Shown here: positions 36,732 through 46,126 of the stretch, piece by piece
Position numbering within the stretch: position 1 is the stretch's first letter
Layout: each line of letters opens with the position of its first letter
Origin: Prolixibacteraceae bacterium
GTDB lineage: Bacteria; Bacteroidota; Bacteroidia; Bacteroidales; Prolixibacteraceae
Reading direction: 5' to 3'
NCBI GenBank assembly: GCA_019459525.1
Contig: JAIBEY010000042.1
Coordinates: 1 to 64,000 of the forward strand
Length of the DNA: 64,000 nucleotides
The notes under the pieces: generated by a model
What the model saw: the letters and a program-made list of their open reading frames with translations, nothing else
Told to the model about the DNA's origin: nothing
Databases searched by the model: none
Translations under genes and position numbers: made by a program

Positions 36732-36791
36732 CCAACTCCATACCTCGACGGAATAAGGGAAGTTATTCGGACTGACTATAAAAAGGGATAG

Positions 36792-36819
36792 TTTGACCAA
36801 TTTTATTCCTCTATCTTTG
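36792..36819 (+). promoter_or_regulatory. Promoter of the DEAD-box helicase gene
   Basis: TTTG (36792-36795), a 16-bp spacer and TATCTTTG (36812-36819) match the -33 TTTG and -7 TAnnTTTG elements recognised by the primary sigma factor of Bacteroidota. The start codon lies 25 bp downstream. Confidence 0.7.
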
Positions 36820-36843
36820 TCCCGGAAACTTATCACAGATTTT

Positions 36844-37986
36844 ATGTCTTTTTCATCATTCGGTTTATCGCCGGCATTAGTAAAAGTATTGGCTGCCCAG
36901 CATTACGAACAGCCTTATCCCATTCAAAAAGAAGCCATCCCGGCTATCCTGCAGCGGAAAGATGTTTTAGGTATTGCCCAAACGGGTTCAGGAAAAACGG
37001 CCAGCTATGTGCTGCCCATCCTGTCGAACCTGCAAGGAAACACCACCGTAAAAAACAGGCATGCACGGGTTTTGGTACTGGTGCCCACACGCGAACTGGC
37101 TGTTCAGGTACGCGAAGTGTTCATCCTGTTGGGCTCAGAACTTCCGGAGCGCGTAAAAACGCTGGCTGTTTTTGGCGGCGTATCCATTAATCCGCAAATG
37201 ATTGGTTTGCAGGGCGTCCAGGTTTTGGTTGCTACTCCCGGACGATTACTGGAACTGGTTGAGTCGAATGCCGTACATTTGTCGGAAATTGAAACCTTGG
37301 TTTTAGACGAAGCCGACAAAATGCTGAATCTGGGGTTTCGCGAAGAAATGAACCGCATTTTTACACTGTTGCCCCAAAAGCGGCAGAACCTGCTTTTTTC
37401 TGCAACGCTGAGCCCCGAGGTGGCCAACATTAATCAAATTATTTTGCACGATGCGGTAGTCGTTAAAATTGAACCCGAAAAAGAACAGATCGATCTGATT
37501 GAACAAACGGGCTATTTTGTTACCCTCGAAAAGAAAGGCCCGTTGCTGCGTTACCTCATCAAAAAGAATGGGTTACAGCAGGTGCTGGTTTTTATCTCTT
37601 CTACCTTTCAGGCCGATAATGTGGCCGATAAACTTTGTAAAAACGGGATAGATGCCGTTTCGATTCACAGCAAAAAGAGCCAGGGTGCACGAACCGAAGC
37701 TTTGCGCGAATTCAAAACAGGTAAACTTCGTGTGCTGGTTACCACCGATTTGCTTGCGCGGGGTATCGATATTGAGTTTCTGCCTTGTGTAGTCAATTAC
37801 GAATTGCCCCGTTCACCGAAAGATTATATCCACCGGATCGGGCGTACCGGACGTGCCGAAAATCCGGGCGAAGCCATCTCCTTTGTAACTCCCGAAGATC
37901 AGCATCACTTCCGGATCATCCAGAAGAAAATGGGCAAGTGGGTGACTATGATCGACAGCCAAAACATTGACTTAAAAGGCTTTTAG
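36844..37986 (+). CDS. DEAD-box ATP-dependent RNA helicase
   Basis: 380 residues from ATG 36844. Helicase motifs in order: Q motif region (YEQPYPIQKEAIP), motif I AQTGSGKT, Ia PTRELAVQ, Ib TPGRLLEL, II DEAD (VLDEADKML), III SAT (FSATLSP), IV VFISSTF, V TTDLLARGIDI, VI HRIGRTGRAE. Length is that of a minimal helicase without a basic or RNA-binding C-terminal extension (RhlE-like). Such proteins unwind short RNA duplexes in ribosome assembly, RNA decay or cold adaptation. The start is set by the promoter just upstream, which excludes the earlier TTG. Confidence 0.95.
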   Translation: MSFSSFGLSPALVKVLAAQHYEQPYPIQKEAIPAILQRKDVLGIAQTGSGKTASYVLPILSNLQGNTTVKNRHARVLVLVPTRELAVQVREVFILLGSELPERVKTLAVFGGVSINPQMIGLQGVQVLVATPGRLLELVESNAVHLSEIETLVLDEADKMLNLGFREEMNRIFTLLPQKRQNLLFSATLSPEVANINQIILHDAVVVKIEPEKEQIDLIEQTGYFVTLEKKGPLLRYLIKKNGLQQVLVFISSTFQADNVADKLCKNGIDAVSIHSKKSQGARTEALREFKTGKLRVLVTTDLLARGIDIEFLPCVVNYELPRSPKDYIHRIGRTGRAENPGEAISFVTPEDQHHFRIIQKKMGKWVTMIDSQNIDLKGF

Positions 37987-38037
37987 ATCAAATCGCAACT
38001 TAAGTCCACTGAGTTTTATACCCGTTTTCTTTGAGAA

Positions 38038-38463
38038 TCAAACGCGCGGATCCGAATGCTTATAATATTTCATCAAAATGTCTTCAAGCATTTCCTTTGT
38101 TAAGGGTTTGGTTTTGAACTCGGCAAGTATATCGTAAGTTTTTGCCAAAGCTTCGTCCTCCGGATTGACAGATGTTGTAAGCATAATTACGATTAACTTG
38201 CTTTGTAAGGCTTTGTCAAGCTTTTTAAACTCCTCAAGAAACTCCCATCCGTTCATGCCCGGCATATTGATATCGAGAAAGATTAAGTCAGGAAGAGGAT
38301 TTACAGGATCTATAGTCGATTCTAAATACTCAAGGGCATCTAATCCCGATTCTTTGATTACGACATGATCGGCTGCATCGTTTTTGATAATAACACGCTC
38401 ATGGTAATAGTTATCGGCGCTATTGTCGTCAACCAGCATTATACAGTTTACTTTTTTAATCAT
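38038..38463 (-). CDS. Single-domain response regulator (CheY-like)
   Basis: 141 residues, receiver domain only. Acidic pocket VDDN (residues 11-14), phosphoacceptor Asp 64 in [15 protein letters not shown], Thr in MLTTS (~96) and Lys in FKTKPLT (~118). The start codon overlaps the stop of the upstream histidine kinase by four bases (ATGA), implying translational coupling. Without an output domain it probably acts as a phosphorelay intermediate or by protein binding; this fits receivers that pair with phytochrome-like PAS kinases. Confidence 0.94.
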   Translation of the reverse strand: MIKKVNCIMLVDDNSADNYYHERVIIKNDAADHVVIKESGLDALEYLESTIDPVNPLPDLIFLDINMPGMNGWEFLEEFKKLDKALQSKLIVIMLTTSVNPEDEALAKTYDILAEFKTKPLTKEMLEDILMKYYKHSDPRV

Positions 38464-39908
38464 ACCTGAAAATTTGAAATTGAAAATTTAAAAGTGCTCC
38501 CCTTTCCCAGCTCTGATTCAATCCATATTTTTCCACCATGCATCTCAGCAATCTTTTTACAATTCGCCAAACCAATACCATATCCTTCAAATTCCCGATC
38601 GGCATTTAATCGCTGGAAAATCTGAAAAATGCGATCGAAATGCTTTTCCGAAATACCTATACCATTGTCAGTTATATAAAATTCAAAATGCTCGTTATAA
38701 TTCTCACATCCGATAGTGATTTGAGGCGCAGTATCCTTTTTCCTGAACTTTATGGCGTTATTGATGAGATTCTGAAACAATTGGTGTAGTTCCGTTTCGT
38801 AAGCATTGATCACAGGCAAATTTCCGACCTGTATTTTTGTCCCGGTTGTTTGAATAAGACTATTCAGGTCGGCGATAACATTCTCTACAATTTCATTACA
38901 ATCAATGGAAACCAATTTTCTGTCGCGACCAAGTCTTGAAAAATCGAGCAAATAGCGTATCAGCGTACTCATTCGCGAGGTGGCCCGCTGAATGGTCCGA
39001 ATATGATTTTTAGCTTCCTGGCTTAGCTCTTCCGAAAAATCTTCCTCCAGTATTTGTATATAATTCGACACCGTTCGCAGAGGTTCCTGCAAGTCGTGCG
39101 AAGCGATATAATTAAACTGTTCGAGCTCTTTGTTTTTTAATTCAAGCGTTACTATTGCTTCGTGCCTTTTCCGCTCGGTAATATCGATAACCGATGCCAA
39201 AACAACTGTTCCTTCGTCGGTATCAATCGGATTCAGGCCAATTTCTACCGGAAATTCCGTTCCGTCCTTTCGCAAGGCAAACAACTCACGGCCCGCCCCC
39301 ATTGAACGAACTGAAGGCGAAGAAAAAAACGATTCCCTCAGATGGGGATGATTTCCGCGAAACCTTGTGGGGATAATTAATTCGAGCTTGTTTCCGATCA
39401 GTTCATTGCGATGGTAGCCGAATAGTTTTTCTGTTTGGTTATTAATAAGCGTAATTTTCCCTTCCTTGTTGGTAAGTATCATCGCATTTGGAGCCGACTC
39501 CACAACCAACCGAAACCTTTCTTCGGCCTTTTTTCTTGCACTGATATCAATAATGGAAACTAACACCATAGTGACATCAACGGTAACCAAAGGATTTAAA
39601 CCAACTTCTACAGGAAATTCAGTACGATCTTTTCGAATAGCATATAACTCACGGCCAGAACCCATTGTCCGGGTTTCGGGACTGGAAAAAAACATCGTTC
39701 GAAACTGGGGATGATTCTTGTGGTAGCGTTCTGGAATTAGTATTTCCACCATCCGGCCAATCAGTTCAATACGGTCATATCCAAATAGTATTTCAGTCTG
39801 GTGATTGGCATAAGCAATTTTTCCCTCCTTGTTCACAAGTACGATGGCATTGGGGGTTGCCTCTACAATCGCCTGAAAAGTCAACTCAGAGTATTTTACC
39901 TGATTCAT
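38460..39908 (-). CDS. PAS-PAS sensor histidine kinase
   Basis: 482 residues, no membrane helix, so cytosolic. Two PAS domains (~10-125 and ~130-245) that are clear tandem duplicates of each other ([20 protein letters not shown] and [20 protein letters not shown]). Then HisKA with the phosphoacceptor His 271 in [12 protein letters not shown] and a HATPase domain with NLINNAIKF (N box), TDNGIGI (G1) and GYGIGLANC (G2). It feeds the overlapping single-domain response regulator. The signal is unknown; no Cys ligand for a chromophore or typical heme-binding motif stands out. Confidence 0.94.
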   Translation of the reverse strand: MNQVKYSELTFQAIVEATPNAIVLVNKEGKIAYANHQTEILFGYDRIELIGRMVEILIPERYHKNHPQFRTMFFSSPETRTMGSGRELYAIRKDRTEFPVEVGLNPLVTVDVTMVLVSIIDISARKKAEERFRLVVESAPNAMILTNKEGKITLINNQTEKLFGYHRNELIGNKLELIIPTRFRGNHPHLRESFFSSPSVRSMGAGRELFALRKDGTEFPVEIGLNPIDTDEGTVVLASVIDITERKRHEAIVTLELKNKELEQFNYIASHDLQEPLRTVSNYIQILEEDFSEELSQEAKNHIRTIQRATSRMSTLIRYLLDFSRLGRDRKLVSIDCNEIVENVIADLNSLIQTTGTKIQVGNLPVINAYETELHQLFQNLINNAIKFRKKDTAPQITIGCENYNEHFEFYITDNGIGISEKHFDRIFQIFQRLNADREFEGYGIGLANCKKIAEMHGGKIWIESELGKGSTFKFSISNFQV

Positions 39909-40274
39909 TGCTTCTGGTATTTCCTGAGGTGTATCTACAGTTTTTCAAGCACAAATGCCAATCCTGTTTATCGTAGAATCCAGACCAGTAAACAGGCCTG
40001 TCTGGTTCCATTTCTGATATTTACTTTCCTGATGGCACAAAAAAAATAACGCTATTGTCCATTTTAGAAAGATTTAGATGGCTCTGGTTTAGATTATATG
40101 CTGCTTTAACTCGATACGACCTCATTGTTTCAATCAAGTATAACAACAATTAATCGGAATAGTTGATTGATACCGATCGTATAGCAGTCATATTTATGAG
40201 AAGCAAGCCTAAGAACAGTTGCTTAAAACGATTATTTCCAGAGTAAAGTGAGTGTTTTACAAGAATCTACCGCC

Positions 40275-40308
40275 AACAAAAAAGGGAAGAATTTACATTC
40301 TACCCTTT
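40275..40308 (-). terminator. Rho-independent terminator of glnS
   Basis: On the minus strand AAAGGG-T-AGAAT, loop GTAA, ATTCT-T-CCCTTT followed by TTTTG: a stem with matched single-base bulges and a T-run, about 115 bp after the glnS stop. Confidence 0.75.
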
Positions 40309-40319
40309 CGATATTTTCC

Positions 40320-40423
40320 CTTCGACACGTTACACTGCCCAGGGAGCGTTGCTCCGGTCACTGGTCTCCGGACTTTTCGGGAGCTGAGACTTCGGCGTGA
40401 GCTCAGTCGAACGCCTGTCGAAG
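40320..40423. repeat. MITE-like inverted-repeat element
   Basis: Bounded by CTTCGACA and TGTCGAAG (8-bp perfect inverted ends) with two internal hairpins (GGAGC/GCTCC, CTGAG/CTCAG). About 104 bp, ending two bases before the glnS stop codon. Looks like a dispersed palindromic repeat unit. Confidence 0.5.
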
Positions 40424-40424
40424 C

Positions 40425-42125
40425 TTATTTGCACTGGACTTTGGCCCAGGTATCTTTCAACTGAACGGTACGGTTGAATACCAGTTTTTCTGAAGATGAA
40501 TCCGGGTCAATATTGAAATAACCCAAACGTTCGAACTGAAAATGATCCAACGCTTTGGCATCTTTCACAAAGGGTTCGATGTAGCATTTGGGTAACACCT
40601 GCAACGAGTCGTGGTTCATAAATTCTTTAAAATCAACATCTTTGTGCCCATCTGGTTCTTCATCCAAAAACAACCGGTCGTACATACGAACTTCGGCCTC
40701 CACATTTTCGGTAGCCGAAACCCAGTGAATGGTTGACTTTACCTTACGTCCGTCGGGCGAATTTCCTCCGCGCGAAGCCGGATCGTAAGTACAATGTATT
40801 TCGGTGATTTCGCCATTGGCATCTTTCACCACATTGGTACAGGTGATAAAATAGGCGTAGCGCAAGCGAACTTCTGTTCCGGGTGACAAACGGAAGAATT
40901 TCTTTGGTGGTTCTTCCATAAAGTCATCGCGCTCAATGTACAACTCACGGGTAAATGGCACCAAACGTGTTCCCATTGCTGCATCTTCCGGATTATTTAC
41001 AGCTTCCATCTGTTCAACTACACCTTCAGGACAATTGGTAATCACCACTTTCAGCGGATTTAAAACTCCCATCACCCGCTGTGCACGTTTGTTCAGGTCT
41101 TCACGAATCGAATGTTCCAAAAGGGCCACATCGGTAATCCCGTCGGTTTTGGTTACCCCAATGCGCTCGGCAAAATTCCGGAGCGATTCCGGAGTATAAC
41201 CACGGCGGCGCAATCCGCAGATAGTAGGCATACGTGGATCGTCCCAACCGGTAACGTGATTGTCTTTTACCAGTTCGAGCAATTTACGTTTGCTCATTAC
41301 GGTATAATTCAGGTTCAAACGCGAAAACTCGATTTGTCGCGGACGGTAATCCGAATCTTTCAACTGATCGACAAACCAATCGTATAGCGGACGGTGAACT
41401 TCAAATTCCAGCGTACAAATCGAATGGGTAATTCCTTCCCAATAATCGCACTGCCCGTGAGCAAAATCATACATCGGGTAGATGCACCATTTGTCGCCGG
41501 TGCGGTGATGCGGCGTTTTCATGATCCGGTAAAGGATCGGATCGCGCATGTGCATATTGGGCGACGACATATCAATCTTAGCACGCAAAACCAGGTCGCC
41601 TTCATTGAATTCGCCAGCTTTCATGCGCATAAATAAATCGAGGTTTTCTTCCACAGAACGACCGCGGAAAGGACTTTCGGTACCCGGGCGGGTAGGTGTA
41701 CCTTTTTGTGCACTGATGGTTTCAGCATCCTGATCGTCGATGTAGGCTTTACCTTCGTTGATCAGTTTCACCGCAAATTCGAAAAGCCGGTCAAAATAAT
41801 CCGAAGCATAATAAAGCCGGTCATCCCAGTCAAAACCAAGCCAGCGAACATCTTCCATAATGGAGTCAACGTATTCGGTTTCTTCTTTCGAAGGGTTGGT
41901 ATCGTCAAAACGAAGGTTAGTTAAACCGTTGTATTTCTGAGCGGTGCCAAAATTCAGGCAAATGGATTTGGCATGACCAATATGCAGATAACCATTGGGT
42001 TCCGGAGGAAACCTGGTATGCACACGTCCATTATTCTTTCCGGCGCTAATCTCTTCTTCAACAATCTGGTGAATAAAATTATTCGATTTCACCGCATTGT
42101 CATTCTCTACTACATGTTCGCTCAT
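40425..42125 (-). CDS. glnS: Glutamine--tRNA ligase
   Basis: 566 residues, class I synthetase. HIGH motif in [17 protein letters not shown] near residue 45, NLRFDDTNP, and the KMSKS equivalent VMSKRKLL near residue 285; a C-terminal beta-barrel anticodon-binding domain follows (~345-560). These distinguish GlnRS from GluRS. It charges tRNA-Gln with glutamine in the cytosol. The start gives the normal N terminus for the family; a TACTTTTG -7-like element lies about 45 bp upstream on the minus strand (42169-42176). Single gene, ending beside a MITE-like repeat. Confidence 0.97.
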   Translation of the reverse strand: MSEHVVENDNAVKSNNFIHQIVEEEISAGKNNGRVHTRFPPEPNGYLHIGHAKSICLNFGTAQKYNGLTNLRFDDTNPSKEETEYVDSIMEDVRWLGFDWDDRLYYASDYFDRLFEFAVKLINEGKAYIDDQDAETISAQKGTPTRPGTESPFRGRSVEENLDLFMRMKAGEFNEGDLVLRAKIDMSSPNMHMRDPILYRIMKTPHHRTGDKWCIYPMYDFAHGQCDYWEGITHSICTLEFEVHRPLYDWFVDQLKDSDYRPRQIEFSRLNLNYTVMSKRKLLELVKDNHVTGWDDPRMPTICGLRRRGYTPESLRNFAERIGVTKTDGITDVALLEHSIREDLNKRAQRVMGVLNPLKVVITNCPEGVVEQMEAVNNPEDAAMGTRLVPFTRELYIERDDFMEEPPKKFFRLSPGTEVRLRYAYFITCTNVVKDANGEITEIHCTYDPASRGGNSPDGRKVKSTIHWVSATENVEAEVRMYDRLFLDEEPDGHKDVDFKEFMNHDSLQVLPKCYIEPFVKDAKALDHFQFERLGYFNIDPDSSSEKLVFNRTVQLKDTWAKVQCK

Positions 42126-42376
42126 CGTATTCAGTTTAAAATTCCCTTATTTTGAATGGCATTAACGACAAAAGTACAAAATGATTTCATGTGTCAGTAA
42201 TTAAGCCTTTTTAAAATTGAATTCAGAAACAATAAAATTAATTTTGCTTGCTGAACCCAGAGAACAGATAGCGAATGTAAAAATTTGAGGATTTAAAAAT
42301 GAGATGACGAGTTCAGAGGTTTAATCTCAGAACTTTAGTTCACTTTAGGCACTTCGAACTTTTTAATTGTAAATAT

Positions 42377-42727
42377 ATGGCACTGATCGAAATTGAAGGA
42401 ATGGAGTTTTATGCTTTTCACGGGCATTTTGAAGTAGAAAAAGTGGCAGGGAACCGCTTCCTGGTGAATCTGAAGATAGAAGCCAACCTGATTAAAGCCA
42501 GTCAAACCGATAAACTGGAAGATACACTTGATTATCAGAAAGCATACCTGGCTGTAAAAGAAGAAATGGCTATACCTTCCGACTTGCTTGAACATGTTAC
42601 CCAACGCATTATCGACCGGATTAAAGCGGAATTTCCTGAAGTAAAAAGAGTAATCGTGAAAGTTTCGAAAATGAATCCGCCAATGGGTGGGCAAATTGAA
42701 AAGGTAAGTTTGACGATGGAAGGATAA
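42377..42727 (+). CDS. folB: Dihydroneopterin aldolase
   Basis: 116 residues, the normal FolB length. Family residues are present: MEFYAFHGHFEVEK (substrate-binding region after the first strand), LEDTLDYQKAYLAVK, LLEHVTQRIIDRI with the conserved Glu, and VIVKVSKMNPPM with the catalytic Lys. It converts dihydroneopterin to hydroxymethyl-dihydropterin and glycolaldehyde in folate synthesis, as an octameric cytosolic enzyme. It stands alone here. Confidence 0.95.
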   Translation: MALIEIEGMEFYAFHGHFEVEKVAGNRFLVNLKIEANLIKASQTDKLEDTLDYQKAYLAVKEEMAIPSDLLEHVTQRIIDRIKAEFPEVKRVIVKVSKMNPPMGGQIEKVSLTMEG

Positions 42728-42731
42728 AATC

Positions 42732-42807
42732 CGAAGCGTCATTGCGAGCGAAGCGAAGTAATCTCAACAGATTGCTTCAGTCATTCTTCCTTCGCAATGA
42801 CGCTTCG
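42732..42807. repeat. Dispersed inverted-repeat element (CGTCATTGCGA type)
   Basis: Perfect 16-bp ends CGAAGCGTCATTGCGA (42732-42747) and complement (42792-42807) around a 44-bp centre. It begins four bases after folB and lies between convergent genes, where it could also end transcription. A degenerate relative lies near 35600. Confidence 0.75.
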
Positions 42808-42815
42808 ATCTATAT

Positions 42816-44195
42816 TTATTTTATTTTCGAAAACCGCACCAATACCGAAGCATGAAGTTCAACCGAAACCGTAAATTTATCGGTGACACTACCTTTATCT
42901 TCTTTGCTCCATAAATCTTTTACCAAGTAGTTTCCCGAAACTCCAAGTTCGGCCAGGGTGACCGAAATATCAGAAATTCCGGCATCGTTGCTATTAAAGA
43001 ATGCCACATATTTATCTTCCGTTTCCGGCACATTTGCGGTCCAAACGATGAGTCCGTTTTCTTCCTTCAACTGTTTATTGTTGGAGCTGTGCTGATTCAC
43101 CGCCAGTACTTCATCGTTGGTCAGTAACGAAAGAGTAAACTCGTCGTTACTTGGCAAGTCGCCACCAAACATCAGCGGCGAACGAAATATGGCCCAAAGA
43201 TTCATCAACGTATATTGCTCCGTTTGTGTAAAACCAGTCATACGATCGTCACCGCGTTCGCCACGCACCGAAATCCGACCCAGCGGAAGCATGTCGGCAT
43301 CGGGCCAGTGACCTTCGCCAACGTACGGAGCCCAATCGGCACAGCGTTTAAATTGAGGATACAACATGCCCCAATTGTCCCAGAAATCGTCGCAAATACG
43401 CCACAAATTGGCATGATTCATTACATGCCCGGCCTTTTCGAGCGGAGTTGCTCCGGGCGAAGTGGAGAAAACCATGGGGCGACCGCTTTGGTCAATGGCT
43501 TTGCGAATCATCGCAATCTCGCCATAGTGGTATGGCCTTGACAAGTCATCAACCTTCACGTAATCGACACCCCACGAAGCATACAGCTTAAAAATCGAAT
43601 TGTAATATTCCTGAGCGCCTGTTTTCAGGGTATCAATGGTGTACATATCGCGCAACCATTGGCACTGCAAAGAGTCCGAATAAATTTCTGATGCCTTTAC
43701 ATTGCTCTCCAATATCGGAGTGTTTTTCTTCACCGCTTCAACCGGAATCCCACGCATAAGGTGAATCCCAAATTTCAAGCCTTTGGAGTGAATATAGTCG
43801 GCCAGCGTTTTAAATCCATTCCCGTCGGCGGCCGATGGAAATTTTTTCACAGCGGGTAAAAATCGTCCGTATTCGTCCATCGTATAAATCGGGTCGGTTT
43901 GATTGTAACCACCGGCCTTATCGTTTTCAACAAACCAACGGATATCGACTACAATATATTCCCAACCGTGCTGTTTCAGGTGTTCGGCCATATAGTCGGC
44001 ATTTGCCCTGATTTCTGTTTCCGTAACAGTTGGACCATAACAATCCCAGCTATTCCAGCCCATGGGAGGGGTTTTCGCTATTTGCCAGAATTGCTTATCC
44101 TGATTTTCAGTTACGGGCTTGGTTTGTTTTCCGGCACACGATGCCATCAAAACAACAACGATGCTTAAAAGAAGTAGGTTGGTTCTGTTTTTCAT
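42816..44195 (-). CDS. Alpha-galactosidase, GH27, lipoprotein
   Basis: 459 residues from the ATG at 44195, which gives a lipoprotein signal (VVLMASC, Cys 20). GH27 motifs: TPPMGWNSWDCYG (~42), WEYIVVDIRW (~79), KFGIHLMRG (~141), VDYVKVDDL with the nucleophile Asp near 216, and GEGHWPDADMLPLG with the acid/base Asp. C-terminal beta domain from ~365. It removes terminal alpha-galactose (or related beta-L-arabinopyranose) from glycans. It is a single gene between folB and the nitroreductase. The frame is open to 44279, but nothing upstream of 44195 fits a signal peptide. Confidence 0.92.
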   Translation of the reverse strand: MKNRTNLLLLSIVVVLMASCAGKQTKPVTENQDKQFWQIAKTPPMGWNSWDCYGPTVTETEIRANADYMAEHLKQHGWEYIVVDIRWFVENDKAGGYNQTDPIYTMDEYGRFLPAVKKFPSAADGNGFKTLADYIHSKGLKFGIHLMRGIPVEAVKKNTPILESNVKASEIYSDSLQCQWLRDMYTIDTLKTGAQEYYNSIFKLYASWGVDYVKVDDLSRPYHYGEIAMIRKAIDQSGRPMVFSTSPGATPLEKAGHVMNHANLWRICDDFWDNWGMLYPQFKRCADWAPYVGEGHWPDADMLPLGRISVRGERGDDRMTGFTQTEQYTLMNLWAIFRSPLMFGGDLPSNDEFTLSLLTNDEVLAVNQHSSNNKQLKEENGLIVWTANVPETEDKYVAFFNSNDAGISDISVTLAELGVSGNYLVKDLWSKEDKGSVTDKFTVSVELHASVLVRFSKIK

Positions 44196-44311
44196 TTCTG
44201 AAGGTAAATTAGTGGTTAATTCGGCTCTAAAAGTGTAAAAATAACATTTATACTTTTTCCTGAAACCAATCGTCCACAACTATTTCGCTATTTTGGTGCT
44301 ATCTATAATGC

Positions 44312-44348
44312 AAAAACCGGGAATCATTGAAAAAACAATGATTCCCGG
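44312..44348 (-). terminator. Rho-independent terminator of the nitroreductase gene
   Basis: Perfect 13-bp stem CCGGGAATCATTG with a 6-nt loop, followed on the minus strand by TTTTTG. 27 bp after the nitroreductase stop. Confidence 0.9.
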
Positions 44349-44374
44349 CCTGAAAGATATAGGTAAGCAATAAT

Positions 44375-45004
44375 TTATAGCCTGACAAATAGTTCGTCTT
44401 TCACTCGTCTTACTTTTGCTGCCCCACTTAAATAATCTTTTTCAGCATCCCGGTAACCCAGAACCAGAATTACGGTACTGCGTAATCCCTTTTCATTCAG
44501 GCCAAGAGCTGCATCCAACGCATCCGGGTCAAACCCCTCCATAGGCGTAGCATCAACCTGTTCTTCTGCGGCAGCAACTAATCCGGTGCCAAGCGCTATG
44601 TACGCCTGTTTCTGGTTCCACAACAGCAATTGTTCAGGAGTTTTTCCTGCAATAGCCCCGGTAATCATGTTGCGCATTCCTCCTAGAGATTCAGCAGGAA
44701 TCCCGCGAAGCGTAGCAATATGGTTGATGTAGTTATCTACATTTTCATTGGTGTATTCTTTCCATGCAGCAAATACCAACACGTGTGAACCTTCGGTAAT
44801 CTGTGGCTGATTATAAATTGCAGGAGCAATTTTTGCCCTTAAACCGGCATCTTCAACTACCAAAACGGTAAAAGGTTGCATCCCGATAGATGTTGGGGCT
44901 AATTGAATTGCTTCCAGAATATTTTCCAGTTTTTCTGCCGGAACTTTTTGTCCGTTCATTCTTTTAGTGGCATAACGCCATTTCAAATTTGTTAATGTGC
45001 TCAT
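44375..45004 (-). CDS. Nitroreductase-family NAD(P)H oxidoreductase
   Basis: 209 residues of the NfsB/nitroreductase fold. Visible: WRYATKRMNGQKVP (FMN phosphate contact region), LAPTSIGMQPFTVLVV with the N/Q-rich FMN site, and GFDPDALDAALGLNEKG near the C terminus. Such flavoproteins reduce quinones and nitroaromatics. It is divergent from an HxlR regulator and separated by an inverted repeat, so it is probably an electrophile- or quinone-induced detoxification gene. Physiological substrate unknown. Confidence 0.92.
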   Translation of the reverse strand: MSTLTNLKWRYATKRMNGQKVPAEKLENILEAIQLAPTSIGMQPFTVLVVEDAGLRAKIAPAIYNQPQITEGSHVLVFAAWKEYTNENVDNYINHIATLRGIPAESLGGMRNMITGAIAGKTPEQLLLWNQKQAYIALGTGLVAAAEEQVDATPMEGFDPDALDAALGLNEKGLRSTVILVLGYRDAEKDYLSGAAKVRRVKDELFVRL

Positions 45005-45060
45005 TTTTTAATTGTTTTTAACGACTTATTTGTTTCTGATTTGCATATTTAAAGTCTAAT

Positions 45061-45095
45061 AGTTACTTTTAGTGCCTCAATAGTACAAAGTAACT
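45061..45095. promoter_or_regulatory. Candidate HxlR operator between nitroreductase and hxlR
   Basis: AGTTACTTT (45061-45069) and AAAGTAACT (45087-45095) form a perfect 9-bp inverted repeat with 17 bp between. The left half is also present in the qorB/hxlR divergent region at 13952-13960. Position between divergent genes fits control of both. Confidence 0.5.
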
Positions 45096-45135
45096 TTTGA
45101 ATACACAACAACGCATTTTAACAAACCCAAAGAAC

Positions 45136-45561
45136 ATGGAAGTAACCAATGCAGATTACCAGACGATTGACCTTCAGAAAAAATTAAAAGTTTTTTTTCA
45201 AGAAGATGAAAAACACCATGAGTTTTGTCCGGTTCGTGATATTATGGACAGGTTTGGTGACAAATGGTCATTACTGGCCATCCTGAATTTAGGTTATTCA
45301 GGTAAAACCAGGTTTAATGAGTTGAGAAAAAAAATTGATGGAATTTCGCAGCGCATGCTAACTGTTACGCTTCGTTCGCTCGAACGCGATGGGCTGATTA
45401 CCCGAAAAATATATGCAGAAGTGCCACCCCGTGTTGAATATGAACTAACCTCGTTAGGAACCAGCCTGCTTCAGCAAATTCTGGGGCTGGCACAGTGGGC
45501 CTCGGGCAATATGGGAGAAATTGCGCAGTCGCGATTGGAATACGACAGCAAACTTCAGTAA
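45136..45561 (+). CDS. HxlR-family winged-helix regulator
   Basis: 141 residues from ATG 45136; an in-frame TTG at 45097 overlaps the operator-like repeat and is less likely. Signature EFCPVRDIMDRFGDKWS, recognition helix region SQRMLTVTLRSLERDGLITR and wing PPRVEYELTSLGTSLL. The Cys in EFCPVR is the redox-sensing position of YodB-type HxlR proteins. Close paralogue of the regulator at 14062, and likewise divergent from a quinone/nitro-reductase-type gene. Confidence 0.92.
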   Translation: MEVTNADYQTIDLQKKLKVFFQEDEKHHEFCPVRDIMDRFGDKWSLLAILNLGYSGKTRFNELRKKIDGISQRMLTVTLRSLERDGLITRKIYAEVPPRVEYELTSLGTSLLQQILGLAQWASGNMGEIAQSRLEYDSKLQ

Positions 45562-45591
45562 ACGTATTTTTTACTGAAGACAGATTTTCCC

Positions 45592-45623
45592 TTGCAGGTT
45601 GGAAGATTTTTTTGTTATCTTTG
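45592..45623 (+). promoter_or_regulatory. Promoter of tRNA-Cys
   Basis: TTG at 45592-45594 and TATCTTTG at 45616-45623 with 21 bp between, matching the Bacteroidota -33/-7 pattern, 29 bp before the tRNA. Confidence 0.65.
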
Positions 45624-45652
45624 CCCACCCAAAAACGGGAAAACCATAATTT

Positions 45653-45723
45653 GGTCGGTTGGCCGAGTGGTTAGGCAGCGGTCTGCAAAACCGTGTACGG
45701 CGGTTCGAATCCGCCACTGACCT
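45653..45723 (+). tRNA. tRNA-Cys (GCA)
   Basis: Cloverleaf: acceptor GGTCGGT pairs with ACTGACC (one G-T), D arm GGCC...GGC, anticodon loop CTGCAAA with GCA at 45685-45687, T arm GGCGG-TTCGAAT-CCGCC, discriminator T. CCA is not encoded. 71 nt. Confidence 0.95.
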
Positions 45724-45756
45724 CAAATAATTCTTTTACGGAATTTAATTTTGCTT

Positions 45757-45788
45757 AAAACCTCTGATTTTCAGGGGTTTTTTGTTTT
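45757..45788 (+). terminator. Rho-independent terminator after tRNA-Cys
   Basis: AAAACCTCTGA, loop TTT, TCAGGGGTTTT followed by TTGTTTTT. 34 bp after the tRNA end. Confidence 0.85.
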
Positions 45789-45925
45789 TATAATATCAGT
45801 AAATCAAGTTTTTCCCTTAAAAATAAGCTTACGGCATTTTAGGACTAATAGCAAATTTTTAAATACTATATCCGAAAATAGTATATAAATATATACCTTT
45901 ACAGCATAATTTAAACAGTTGAAAA

Positions 45926-46108
45926 TTGAAGTATTCAGAATTTCATCGAAAGATTGTAAAAAATGGCTGGAAATTTAGTCATGCTGAAGGCAGCCACTAT
46001 TTTTATCTAAAAGATGGAATTTTGTCGGAGCCTGTACCTTATCATGGCAGTAAAGAAATAGGGGAAAGTTTAAGAAAGAAAATTGCAAAAAGTATGGGTT
46101 TAAAATAA
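45926..46108 (+). CDS. hicA: HicA-family toxin (mRNA interferase)
   Basis: 60 residues, typical HicA length, starting at TTG 45926. The double-stranded-RNA-binding-like fold shows the family motif GWKFSHAEGSHYFYLKDG, with the catalytic His in GSHYFY, followed by PVPYHGSKEIGESLRKKIAKSMGL. HicA cleaves mRNA and tmRNA when free of HicB. The gene lies 200 bp after tRNA-Cys and 18 bp before hicB; both are AT-rich relative to the neighbourhood, suggesting acquisition. Confidence 0.9.
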   Translation: MKYSEFHRKIVKNGWKFSHAEGSHYFYLKDGILSEPVPYHGSKEIGESLRKKIAKSMGLK

Positions 46109-46126
46109 CCTGAAATTTATAACGCT

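Larger units (their letters stand above)
36520..36843. other. Intergenic region before the DEAD-box gene
   Basis: 324 bp without a gene. It contains the right copy of the 14-bp direct repeat (36718-36731) and a good Bacteroidota promoter at 36792-36819. A frame open from TTG 36793 overlaps that promoter and is not a translation start. Confidence 0.6.
39909..40424. other. 516-bp intergenic region between glnS and the kinase gene
   Basis: Holds the glnS terminator (40275-40308), a MITE-like inverted-repeat element (40320-40423) and an AT-rich stretch (40050-40250) that should contain the promoter of the kinase operon. No gene found. Confidence 0.6.

Noticed and set aside
36793-36843. Upstream TTG start for the DEAD-box helicase
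   Set aside because: It lies inside the -33/-7 promoter, so it would not be transcribed; ATG 36844 fits the family.
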